From Amborella trichopoda (taxonomy: Eukaryota > Streptophyta > Magnoliopsida > Amborellales > Amborellaceae), in the NCBI RefSeq assembly GCF_000471905.2, contig NW_006494789.1:9818419-9882418 (forward strand): DNA of 64,000 nucleotides, written 5' to 3'. Shown here one piece after another: positions 46,881 through 58,051 of the stretch. The translations under genes and the position numbers were made by a program. The stretch's first letter is position 1; each line of letters starts with the position of its first letter. The notes beneath the pieces are model-generated. The model was not told where the DNA came from, ran no database searches, and saw only the letters and a list, made by a program, of their open reading frames with translations.

Positions 46881-49800
46881 ATGGGTGCTTCTTCTTACCA
46901 AATCCCTGATGTGAAGAGGCTTCCAAGGGAAGGAGAAATCGGCGACTGTGATTTTACAAGGGAGGTTTTATCAAGGGGTGAATGCATTTGGCTAACCCAG
47001 CCAATGTACGAACTGGAGTGGCCCCTTAGTGTCACTTTCATTACTGACCCCGTATGTTTCGAAGTACGGGAGGGCAATGACGGCAACATCAGTATTGAAG
47101 TAAGGATGAAACTTCTTCATTGTATGCATCGGAACATAGCTTCCGAGGAGAACTTGCCTACCTATGGGAAGCGGATGGTACAGGCAAAGGGGCTACTAAG
47201 GTGGTTAGTAAAAAGTCTCTAGATTCAAGGGGAGCACCAATATCTAAAGGGATACACTTCCTGGACTGTCAGTGTTCGGACAGCTACTACGACCATTGCT
47301 CCAATACAGTAAAGGTATTGTTGGAGACATGTAAACAATACTTTGCTTCTTTGTATGGGGAAGCGGAAATCTCTTTACTAGATCTTCACTTTATTGGAGG
47401 TCTCCTGATGATCAGGGTTATGTACGACGAGTTCGTGCCCCCGAACCCCGTCATCTTGGGTGGTGCTAACTTGGGGGATGAAGAGCCACCGGCCAGTCTT
47501 CAAAAGATCTTTGAGGCCTACCAGTCAATTATGAACCGATCTAGCAATGGTAGGGTCACCTTTATAGAATGGGTGAAATTCTTTTGTGGGGATTATCCTG
47601 AGGCTGGTCAAGGTACTCGGAAGAAGAAAGGGTTGGCAGTTGAAAAGGTGATGCCTCCCATATATTAACTTGAGACTGACGATGACCGTGTCTTCTTTGC
47701 CTGGTACTTGGCCTTATTCTTGTGCAAATTCATGCTTCCTAGGTGGCGGGACGACATTCGTCCAGGGGAACTGTATGTGGCATGTGACATGGCCAGAGGG
47801 TGTGAGTATGCCCTTGCTCAGCCAGTCCTGTGCAACATATACCATGGCTTGGGGGCCATCTCCCGTGGAAAAGCCTACAAGGGAAAAGAGGGAGGGAACG
47901 GCATCGTAGGGAGAGGCTTTTCCTGGGGGTTTTAAAACCCCATTCCCTATGCATTATGTGCACGGGTGGCTAGGGGCCTATTTTCCTGACACCTACGTCA
48001 ATCATTAGTGCTCAGGAAATAAACTATGGCCCTTCTTGATGAGGATCGCAAACCAGAGGGCTATCTTTCATAGCCCAAGGGAGGCTCGGGGTCTATTTGG
48101 GAATGATTCTTTGAACATGAGGTGGGTCCCCTTTCCAGTGGGGTGCTTCACCGACCGTGCTTTCATTGATGAGTTGGGGAAGGAGCTAGATGGTGCTCCA
48201 ACAACAATTAAGGAACTGATGTTCATCTTGAGCATAAGAGGGGGAGTCTTACCTTAACGGACTCCGCATATTGCTCGATTAGAGGCGTATTTCCCCCACC
48301 GCTTCTCTCGTCTGCAAGGGCTTGATCAAGGCCCCCCCTTCTTGGTGTTTTTTGAAAAGCGCTGGAGTAAGGTGAATAAGGGGAAGGCAGAAGAGTTTGG
48401 AACTTTTCGAGACTTTTGGCTACTAGAGCATATACAGACCTCTTGTTCTATGTATCTATAGACGACAGAAACCAGCAAATATGTGTTACCTCACTTCGGC
48501 AGGAGAGTTCGAATGACCAAGGCCTATGTGAACTGCTGGAGAATCACCAGAAAGGGATATTGGGATAAAGATCACCCTTGGAAAGGGGTGAATGGACATC
48601 AAGCAAAGGAGACTGGCAGATGCTTCTGCTCCTGGCGTGGTATTTGTCTTGGATTATCCGTCCAACTAGTGAGCTTTAAGGCTTCCACGCGAATAATAGC
48701 TGATGAGGCCTTGCCAGAATTTATTGCAATGAAGACGACTGGGAGTGTCTTTAATAATCTTAGCTCAATCTTCGAATGGGATGAGGGGCGAAAACTCCCT
48801 GGTTATGAGAAGCGTCCCCCACAAGACTTGAATGTCCTAATTGGAAGTCATCCCCAAAGAAAATTGGCTGGAGGGCCTTCTCAAGGAGATGGATCTGAAG
48901 CGATAGCTCCTACTCCAGCAAGGGGAAGAAAAGAAAGCACCCAACTGCTGCAGACACTCGTGCACCATCTTCAGTCAGTGGGCGCACTCAGAGACACAGG
49001 AGCGACAAGCTTCCTATCATATCAGAACCAAGAGGTAGCCCTTACTCTTCTGATCTTTTAAGAACTTCCCCAGTATCACCCTCTGTGCTCTCTGGACCAC
49101 CTTTTACTTCAGCAGAATTGTTTTCTTTTTCTTCATAAACTAAGGCAGACGACTCCGGCTATTCTAAGCCTATTGACATTACTTCTGATTGGGAGGTGAC
49201 TCCGGATCTTAGGGAGGCGCCCTTGAGTCCAAGGGTAGTTCTTAAGTCAGAGGCGGCTCGGATGGAAACTGACGACGATGGAGGTCTTGAAGGAACTGCT
49301 CTAGATGAGGGCACTGATGTTGATGCGGCCTCCAAGCATGAGGAGTTTAGTGCCCCGACCGATGCAGGGGCTATGCTCAGGAAGAAGAGCGTGAAGTAGA
49401 CGACGTGCCCGACCACCAAGAAGTCGCTGCCCCCATGGGCATAACTCTTGCAGATGAGGGGGTTGAGCTCTTCATAGCTAAGGTTCTGGCTTTTGAAGGT
49501 GAAGGCCGAATGGAAGAAGCCATGGCTAGGGATGAACTGGCTGGCGAAGGGCAAAGAGAAGAGGTAGTTCTTGAACTTGGTGATGCTGAGGCAACAGTTC
49601 AGAAGGATGAAGAGCAAGTAGAGGTCCCCATAAGAGAGGGTCAAGACAGCGAGACTAACATTGCAGAACCCGAGCAGGTTGAGGTTGGGGCTGCCTATGA
49701 GCCGGAGGGGCAAGAAGCTATAAGCCTTGCCCTTATTTTAAAGGAGCCAGTGACTCAGGTGGCTATCACTTCATCAAGCCCGGTCCTTAAGGTCGAGGTT

Positions 49801-50453
49801 TCTTCAGCAATAGTGGCCTCATCAGCACCATCTAGGCCTATTTTTTGTGGTGTTTCTAGCATGATCGCATGCATGCTTCGAGCAGGCCTTCAGGGCTTGA
49901 GGGTACTACCATTCAATTGGCTGGGAGAATCTTTGGAAAGTCTGAGGGAGTTCGCTGTGACTACTACGGTCGAGATGGCACCGGAAATGCTTTCCCATTT
50001 TGATGCAACTCTAAACGAGTTGGAGAGCTGGTGGTTGGGAGTGCTACGTCACGAGGGAGAAATTAGCAGGCTAGCCTCCTTGGAGGAGTCAGTCTTGTGT
50101 CGTCGCGAGAAGATAGATGCTTGCATCGAGAAGAAGGCCATGATAACAGGCTGTCAGTAGGATCTCAAGCGAGAGGTGGAAGGAAGTTCCAAGAGAATGA
50201 TTGAAATCAAATAGAAGCTATGAATCTTAAGGTAGGAATTCACAAGCCTTGAGACAGAGATGTTTCAGAGGAAGGCCATGGAGGTCTGTTTGGTTGAAGA
50301 TTTGTCCGAACTCAATGGCACAATTGAGTCGAAACTGTGGCGATGACAGAGGAGACTCAGACGGTGGTGGAACTGAAGGAGCATGTCTAGGGCACCGAGA
50401 CTTCTACTGCAGCTTGCAATGTAGAGATCAATAAGATGATTGATCGTTTCTGA
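46881..50453 (+). pseudogene. Antisense PMD-family gene of copy D, full extent
   Basis: The ATG at 46881 opens MGASSYQIPDVKRLPREGEI and runs 113 codons, then a roughly 65-bp deletion shifts frame. 47120-47668 continues (FIGGLLMIRVMYDEFVPPNP, GRVTFIEWVKFFCGDYP). After one TAA the same frame gives the PMD core: LFLCKFMLP, LYVACDMARGCEYALAQPVL, IYHGLGAISRGKA. Later pieces: GCFTDRAFIDELGKELD, VRMTKAYVNCWRITRKGYW and GYEKRPPQDLNVLIGSHP. An acidic Glu-rich linker (49200-49730) and a coiled-coil-like C-terminus ending IDRF at 50451 follow. Intact length would be about 1,190 codons. PMD proteins are known from plant transposons and the MAIN/MAIL silencing factors; what it does for this element is unknown. 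It has its own TATA box and AATAAA. Confidence 0.85.
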
Positions 50454-50499
50454 ACATGTCATTCCCCTTTTTCAGTACTTGTAAAAGTTTTGACTGATG

Positions 50500-50505
50500 A
50501 ATAAA
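50500..50505 (+). terminator. Poly(A) signal of the PMD gene
   Basis: AATAAA begins 47 bases after the TGA at 50451-50453, in a position normal for a plant 3' UTR. Confidence 0.55.
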
Positions 50506-50576
50506 GAGCTTCCCTCTTTTGATTGACTTTGTTGGATGATTTCATTCTCTCCTTACTTTTGTTACACCTCATGTGA

Positions 50577-50612
50577 TTTTTTTTTTTTTTTGAATACCTC
50601 GATACTTTTATT
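50577..50612 (-). terminator. Poly(A) signal and A15 run after gag-pro
   Basis: On the - strand, AATAAA (50612-50607) lies 11 bases after the TAG that ends gag-pro at 50624. It is followed 15 bases later by A15 (50591-50577). It looks like the end of a polyadenylated transcript. Copy B has only a nine-base run at the matching place. Confidence 0.45.
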
Positions 50613-50623
50613 GCCCCATGAGA

Positions 50624-53600
50624 CTAATACCATAGGCCTTGTTTAGCCCCATGGTAGGCTGCTGCTGCTTGGATAGCTTCGAAATAGGGAGTCGTTGCTT
50701 TTTCTCCTCTTAACGTCTTATTAGCCAATGGCTCATAGTTCATTTTTCTCATGATTTGGTGAGCCTGATTGCTATAGATAATCCAGTCAGAAGGGGCTTC
50801 GACCTCCATTAGTGGCACATTTACTTCAAGATCATCATAGCTTTTAATCTCTGGCACGAACTCCTTGAGATGTTTTCAAGCGATACAAATGACCTTTAGC
50901 TGACTCTGGAGACTGTGAACTTCTGTTCTTAAGTTTGCTAGGGGATCCTGCCCTTGAGGGGAAGAGAATTGCTCGTTATCAAACTATTCTCCTCGTGAGA
51001 GGTTGAGGAAAAGTAAAACTTTTAGCTGGTCACCGGTCTGAGGAGCATCCTCTATACTAATAGCAACCGGATTTTGAAAAATATTTTGAGGGGGTTGTCG
51101 CGCCACTTCGGATTTTAAGAGTGCAATGGGGATATCCAGGACTTTTTGCTGGTCCGGTGTATAGGTGATCCTTGGAGCCGGGAATTCTATCCTCATGGCT
51201 TGCTCAATCTCAGGAATGACCTCTAAAACATCTTTCGGCCAAGGTGGCTCAAAACTGGGAGCAGAGGGTGAAGACTCCTTTTCAAGTGAAGAAGGAGTTT
51301 CTTGAGGGATGATGGTTGAGATGTTAGAATGAAGGGTTGTTAGGGGTAATGTTCTGCTTTGCCTTTCTTCCTCTTTGAACAAGTTCATCAGTGTTCTTCC
51401 AACTTCCTAAACATCTTCATGAGATGAAGACGTTGTCTTGATTGTAAGCTTATGACCTCCATCGTTTGGCCTCTAGGGGGATGCCAGATCTGTGAAGTAA
51501 TATTTAGCATCAGCATAGTGAGTTTCGGCTACAGGGAACGATATTTTGTCAGCATAGACCGTATGCTGTCTCCCGTCTCGGCTATATTTGAAACATTGGT
51601 GCAATGTTGATAGAACCACCCCTTGATCATGCAGCCATGACCGACCAAGGAGAATATTGTAAGAAGTGTTGGTGTCGATTACATGAAACTGGGCATAATC
51701 GTTCAGCTCACTGATTTGAAGACGAAGGCATACCGTGCATGTTGGCTTCTCTCCTGATTTGTTGAACCCTTGAACTGTGACGTGGGCCGAGGTAAGATCT
51801 TCGAACCTCAACCCTAATTGAGTGAGGATCCTTCTTGGAATGAGGTTGACTGCCGACCCTCCATCTAACAAAATTTGGTTGATGGGGCAAGCATGTAATT
51901 CGCCAGTAACAAAGAGAGGGCAATTATGAAACTTTTCCCTTAGATGCAGATCGTCCTCCGAAAAGGTGATTGGCATACATCCTTGTAGAATCGTCAGGAT
52001 CGCCGGGTCTACCTTAATAGGTTCTACTTCAGTTTTGTGCACTTCTGGGTTAGAGAGAGCTTGAACCAAAGCCATCCGGTAATCCTTCGAGAGCATGAGG
52101 GCGATGTAGACCATGAGAAGAGTCGGAAGCTTCCGTAGATACCCTATCACATCATATTTCACCTTCTCTTGATCAAGGCCTTGTGCTTCTGGTCCTGCCA
52201 CTGATTTGGTGGATATATTGGGTTGAGGAGCAGGTTTGGGTAAAAAGGGTTTATTTTGACCAGCTGGTTGACTTGATTATACAGCGGGCTTGGTTTGAGT
52301 GACAAATTTGAGGTTTTGGAAGATACTGAGTGCATGGGATAAATGGGGTCCCAGGGAATTGGAGAATAGGTGAATTGTTTGAGATATTGGGATTAAGAAG
52401 GACCCCTAGGAGCTGTGGGATAGGCAGACTAGTCTTTGGATTAGGAGGTAGTGGCGGACTGGGGAACTTCAAGGTGTTCGACTTCTGCAGTGGAGGCTGC
52501 AGTCGCTTCCTTGATCTGAGATTTATCTGCCCTATGGTGGGTATTGCTCCTGAAATTTGCATCATGTGGCAAGCTCCTTGAGAATAGAGGCTTTGCCCCT
52601 TCGACTCTCTCAATCTCTACTCAAAGTCAGGCTCTGGTGGCCACTGGGGTTTCTTTAGCTTCGACTTCTTGCACTTCTTTGAAGAAGGTGGTTCTGACTT
52701 GGCTTTAGCTGTCAAGGCATCAGCAACTGTTAAGAATCGTGAAGCTTGCTTCTAGGTCTTTCTCAATCAATTCCGTTGCGTCTTAGTTATGTTTGATCCC
52801 TCAAGTTCTCTGTCGAGAGCCTCGAAGTCCAGACATATCAAGGTTGTACCTACAGAGGATGTAGAAGAGGGAGAATGAGAAGCAGAAGAAGGAGTAAAAG
52901 GGTTAGAAGGTGGGGTAATTTAAGGTCGTTCCCCTCATCAGACAGATCTGGGTAGTTTTTTACGTCATCACCATAGTTGGACAGGTGTAGGGGGTCTTTT
53001 AGGTCTTTCCCTTGCTTAGACCATTGGGGACTGCTTTTAACATCATCACCCTCATTGGATGTGTGCAGAGTGGGAGATGGCACGTAAACATCTTCTTGAC
53101 AAGATGAAGAAGGAAGAAGGATCGTGTCGGGGATGAAGTCCAATAAAGTTGGCAGCGGTGGGAGGGGCTTGAGAAATTCCTGCTCGACTATGGTTTGAGC
53201 GGTCTTGTTTCTTCGACAAGCAGCCCTTGGTGCCCATCTCTTTCTAGTTTCGTGAGGTGATGTTTGATTTGTATCGCTGGGTTTGTGAACAGCTCTAACT
53301 TGGCAAACGACTTCTCGGCTTAAGGACATAAGTCTGCATCGACCATGGTAGATTATCCATGGCTGGGAAGTTGAGGGTACCACAGTGTTTGAGTAATTGA
53401 TAGGAAGGTCCTGCTTTGTGAGACCTTCTTGCCCCGATGGAGAAGTGATTTGGGGATCACTTATGGGAAGGTTGTAAAATTCTTCACACTCCTGCATCTT
53501 CTTTGCGAATATGTCAAGTTGTGCATTCTGACAAGTAATGACCTCTTATGTGATGGTACAGGCACCAACGATCTTCTGTCCACTTAGCAAGGCGACGGGG

Positions 53601-55850
53601 TTGCCTTTCCTTGCCTTGCCTGCTTTAGTGTGATTATTCCTTCCTAGAGCATTATAATGAAGAAGGCGTAGAGGATACCAGGCATTTCATCTTCCTCTTG
53701 GATGGTTACGGCATGGGAGGCCTCGGCTGCCCCAAAGGCCATTTTCAAATCTTCGGGCTTTATCTGACCTTTTGAATTAGGGTCTCGATAATATCCTTCA
53801 ACATGTAACAGACATCTGTGGGATGATTGATTCTCCTATGGTAGGTACAATAATTCGACTGAGTGTCAAGGCCAGGTTGCTTAGGGAACTTGGTTTCTGA
53901 CAGATGGATCATATTTTGTTCCAATAATAACTGGAACAATGCAGGGACTCATTCTTTCTCGAAGGGATAGACCTTGTTCGTATGCCTGGTGAAATAATCA
54001 ACCTGATCAAGGTTGGCTGGTGGGGGTACCCGATTGTATGAGTGTTGTTGCTTAGCAGCCTGGGATGTTACCTTCGCAGTGCTTACTCCTTTAGAGTGGT
54101 CCAAAGTTTCAGAGGGAGCCTTCTTTGAATCAGTGACCATGATGGCTACACTGATTACCCCATTCTATTGGCTGCTCCGTGTGTCATTCCGAAAACTACC
54201 ATTGCACCAGTTGTTTGCTGAACTTGTAGATGGTTGTCGTGTCCCACCATGGTGGCATGATAAACTATCTATGCCAACTGATTTAGAGATCAACTCTAAC
54301 ATAGAGATCAGATTAGATGCCTCTACATGTAGAGCAATTTCGGGTTGCATGTTACGCACAAGTTTGGCCTGCTTCCTTCTCAAGCATAGGATTAGGATGG
54401 CAGAAAGCCAAGTTTCTCCATCTTGATATGAACTGATCTACGGGCTCATCAGGATCTTGAGTAAGGTTGAGACGTTCGATGGTTTGAACCTCTTTCTCGA
54501 CCTCGTAGAAGCGTTGATAGAACAATTTCTCCATCTCCTCCATGTATGCACCGAGTTTCGAAGAAGTCGGGCATAGCCATCAAGGGTCTCAACGAACTTT
54601 CAAAGAATAAGTCTCATGTCAGCCGCTGTTTCCAGACATGCTACCTAGAAGTGGTCAATATGTTGGTTCAGGGACATGGTCCCACTAAATAGAGGAAACT
54701 TCCCTTTCTTATAATCTAAGGGAAACAGAACCTGATCAATATACGAGGGGTATGGCCTTTGATAAAGCGTCGCACTCTGTATCCCCAGAATTTTTCTATT
54801 CTTTAGGCTATGGGTGACCAAAGCGTCAATATCTGATTGAGAGACTGGATGAGGGACAAAACTGTCCTGTGAAGTAGACAGAGGGGGCTGCCATGGAGGT
54901 GCACCATTAGAGTGATGGGAATTGACCTCATGGTTAGCCGACTGGCGTGCGGCATTGATACGATCGATCTTTTCCATCATCGCGTGCACCATATCCTCAA
55001 AAGTATTCATGCGCTCCTCCTGTGTATCACCGGGCTCACTTACGACCATTACATTGATCGCTTCTCTAGGGAGGTTAACATTAGTAGCAATTGAGGGCTT
55101 GCGAGCTTGATGGGTCGCACGTGGCAGGTCAGTCAGCAAGGGGCCAGCATGCCCTGACTGAACTCAGCTCTTGTATGTTGATCGTGTTTGGACTTGTTCT
55201 CAACGGTCTTGGGCTCCAAAGACACGACAAAAGTCACAGGGCTAGTTCAGGATGGTACTCTTGGGAAAAATCTTCTAGTACCAAGGCTGAAGGTTCTTGC
55301 TCGATGAAGGAGGAGCAGGCAGGAGCAAGGTTGACTCATGAGGCTTGAGTTGAGGGCGAGGGGACGTTTGAGATGGCGACTCATGTGTGCCCCTTGAAGA
55401 AAGATTACGGGGGACCTGGGGTCTCTTCGGGCTCATGCAAGTGATCTGGCCTTAGGAGGTCGAGAAATATGAGCAAGTGTCTGTAAGAGAACAGGTGTTG
55501 AGTAAGAGGACGAGGAGGTCATCTCCTGTGCACTCGAGTTGGCGTAATAACGACATTGCCCCGAGCAGTGAGATGCATATGAGTGGCATGCGCAAGACTT
55601 AGCCTTGGATGGTTCGATCTTTGACACGGTCTCGAGGTAACAGAAGAGTTGCCTCGAGGTGTGGCTCGAGTGGGTGACCCACGAGCTTTGTGGCATGTGT
55701 GAGCGGTGGAGACCATGGGGTTTCTGCCTCGATGCGTTGAGCTTCTAGGGATAGAGACAAGTGGTGCATAAATGTGGGAGGTAGCCTTATAGCAACCCAT
55801 GGAAGCAACGATAAATTGCTGACCTTTGGAAGAAAGGAATTGAGCAGCCT
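50624..55850 (-). pseudogene. gag-pro: gag-protease of copy D (Tat/Ogre type), no pol
   Basis: In order on the - strand: gag core in 55139-54645 (ATLYQRPYPSYIDQVLFPLD, KGKFPLFSGT) and 54543-54165 (FYQRFYEVEKEVQ, DEPVDQFISRWRNLA). Two intact CX2HX4HX4C knuckles lie at about 53860 (CTYHRRINHPTDVC) and 53560 (CLYHHIRGHYLSEC). The linker at 53497-52850 has a 13-14 residue repeat. The protease, 52201-51473, contains ILLDGGSAVNLIPRRIL and YNILLGRSWLHDQGVVLS. The tail ends in a remnant resembling the G-patch-like segment after Ogre protease (IMRKMNYEPLANKTLRG), then GLWY-stop. The family usually continues into RT; here it does not. Several frameshifts. About 390 bp of the N-terminal part is deleted near 55205. 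Confidence 0.88.
51473..52201 (-). pseudogene. Protease domain of copy D gag-pro, uninterrupted
   Basis: An open stretch of 242 codons. The active site is D-G-G-S rather than D-[ST]-G-S, as also in copy B. DGG is common in plant Tat-type proteases, so it need not mean loss. The YNILLGRSWL block and the HTVYADK strand complete the retropepsin fold. It cleaves Gag in the particle. Confidence 0.8.
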
Positions 55851-56203
55851 TTCGGCATACCTCAAGAACACGACCGGCAAGTGACTTACCGGTGGGGCAA
55901 CAGAAGTGCTGCCAATGCAGGACCCCTTTGAAAAGTTTCCACTAGAGTGAGGAATGGGGAGTCTCACTCTGGTCCAGGTTAGAACCCGTGAGCTATACAA
56001 GGGGTCTTTGCTCAAGAGGATGGTCGGGAACAAAGTCAAAGGAAATTGTTCCTTAGGACACTCTCGAATACAGGGATAAGAAAATCCCCGATCCGTATAA
56101 ATGGGTTACAGAACTCAGCAGCCATAATAAAATGTGAAAAGATAATGAAAGCAGATACATAAGAAACTAGCCAAATAGGAATGATCCAATGAAGGGGTAA
56201 TAA

Positions 56204-56221
56204 GTCCCTAGTGGAGTCGCC
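56204..56221 (-). other. Primer-binding site of copy D
   Basis: The - strand reads TGGCGACTCCACTAGGGA, three bases from the 5' LTR. It is the best preserved tRNA-Arg-like site in the window. Confidence 0.75.
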
Positions 56222-56989
56222 AAGCAGGTAAGGTGCCTCGATCTCGCCCTCCGGATCTGGATGATCGGACGGCATGTGTCTCGAGTTTCGGGTAAAGACA
56301 CGGGATGTTTTTGAGGTCGCTCTCTAGAAAACCTCATTCGAGAATCGAGGCAAGTGTTACCAACCTGTGAGAGAGGAATTTAAGGTGGGCTCGGGACTTA
56401 CTCGGGCTCACGTGGGTGCCCTCTTAGATTACGAAGAAAGCCCCCCAGTAATAAAACTAGTTCGGAATCGCCTCCCTTGGCTTTTACTCTTCTATTTTCT
56501 GCAATCACACACATATATGGCAAAGGTTATAAGAAAGGTGGGTCAGATCTTACTCTTTTCCTCTTTGATGAACGTACACAATCATGCACATTCAAAAAAA
56601 AGAAGAGAAGAAAGACGGGGGAGAGAAGGGTTCGACTGAGCAAGAGGATCAAAACGGTGACTAAGCTGGTGAATAATTGCCCTGACGTGATAGCAAAACG
56701 GGCTCGGTAATTGAGACTGGCTCACAGGATCACTACTAGACGTCCTTACTAATACCGACTAGCTAGGAACAATGGTCAGTCTATCGTGGCAATAAAGCGG
56801 TCTAAGTAATCTTGGCATAACAACATTACGGCTAGACGACAGGACTACCATGAGATGCTAACCTCAATCCCTCTTAGCCGAATGAAAGAGTAGCAGAGTG
56901 ATGGCTATAAGGAATGAATGAAGTAAGAGAAGAAGGGAACAGGCATAAGGAGGGAGAAGAGATGAGAGGATAAAAGAGAGAGAGGGAAG

Positions 56990-57600
56990 GAAGATGCAGT
57001 CAGCACGAGGAATTACCGAATGTGTTAGAAAAAGAGCGAGAATAGAAGTCGGTGCTAGGCTTCACCGACTGTGTCAAAAGAGAAGAGAGAGAAAAATCAG
57101 TCGGCACTAGGCTTCACCGACAGTATTAGAAGAGAAGAGAGGAAGAGAACCAATTGATGCCAGGCTTGCACCAGTTGTGATGGGAGAGAAGCAAGGGAAA
57201 GAAATCGAGCCGGCGCTAGGCTTTGCCAACTACAACAGAGGAGATAGAGAAAAATCCAACCAGCACTAGGCTTCGTCGATTATGGTAGAAGAGAGGAGAG
57301 AGGAATCAGACCAACGCTAGGCTTCGCCGACTATGAGGGAAGAGAAGGGAGAGAAATCCAACTGGCGTTAAGCTTCACCGATTGCATTAGAAGAGAAGAG
57401 AGAAAAATCCAACTGACGCTAGGCTTCGTCGATTGCATTAGAAGAGAAGAGAGAGAAATTCCCCCACTTTGAGAATGAGAGAAGAGGAGAGAAAACCCCA
57501 CCCAGTGTTGGGAATGAATGAAGAAGAGAGAGAAAATCCCATCGGTACTAAGAATGAAAGAAGAGAAGAGAGAAAAATCCCCCCAGCGATGGGAATGAAA
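56990..57600. repeat. GA-rich hairpin minisatellite in right LTR of D
   Basis: About nine CTAGGCTT-centred units plus four shorter GGGAATGA units, period about 50 bp. The clearest stem is AGTCGGTG (57047-57054) with CACCGACT (57063-57070), eight perfect pairs around CTAGGCTT. Confidence 0.85.
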
Positions 57601-57910
57601 GAAGAAGAGAGAAGAAGATAGAGATGAGAAGAAGAAAAATGGAGAGAGATGAGAGAAGGAAGGAGAGAGAGAGATAAACACAGAGGGAGAATAAGATAAA
57701 GAGATAGAGATGAGAAATAGAGGAGGAAGAGAAAGTGATAGAGACAAAGAGAGAGCAAGAGATAGAGACGAAGAGAAAATGAGATAGAGACGAGAAGAAG
57801 AGGAAGAGATAGAGATGAGAAAGAGGGAAGAGAGAGAAAGAGGGGAGGAGAGAGAAAGAGGGGAGGAGAGAGAAAGAGGGAAGGAGAAAGAAAGAGGGGA
57901 GGATAGAGAA
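57601..57910. repeat. Polypurine tract in right LTR of D
   Basis: About 300 bp of nearly pure purine on the + strand in AGAGAGAAAGAGGGGAGGAG-like units. It ends where the candidate donor begins. Confidence 0.9.
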
Positions 57911-58042
57911 AGTTACCTACCTAAAGGGTATCGATCCTTTTCTTCTTTCTCCAAGACATACTCATAAACTCAAGCAAGAATGGAAATTTCTATTGAATGA
58001 TCAAAGAATGAATCGAGCCTCCTTTACAATTTAGCTTTGCAT

Positions 58043-58051
58043 GTTTATATA
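58043..58051 (-). promoter_or_regulatory. LTR promoter TATA box (right LTR of D)
   Basis: The - strand reads TATATAAAC. As the 5' LTR promoter it would start the genomic RNA of copy D; the candidate donor lies about 125 nt downstream. Confidence 0.65.

Larger units (their letters stand above)
56499..57916 (-). other. Candidate LTR intron of copy D (1,418 bp)
   Basis: On the - strand: TAG|GTAACTTTC at 57917/57916, a very long pyrimidine tract with hairpin units, then TGTGTGATTGCAG|AAAATAG with CAG at 56501-56499. Splicing would place the TATA-proximal exon next to the segment leading to the PBS. The donor (four copies) and acceptor (B, D and the gap edge of A) are shared between copies. Confidence 0.45.

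Noticed and set aside
51810..51880. Protease active site D-G-G instead of D-T/S-G taken as inactivation
   Set aside because: DGG is frequent in plant Tat-type proteases and both copies share it, so it is probably the family's normal form.
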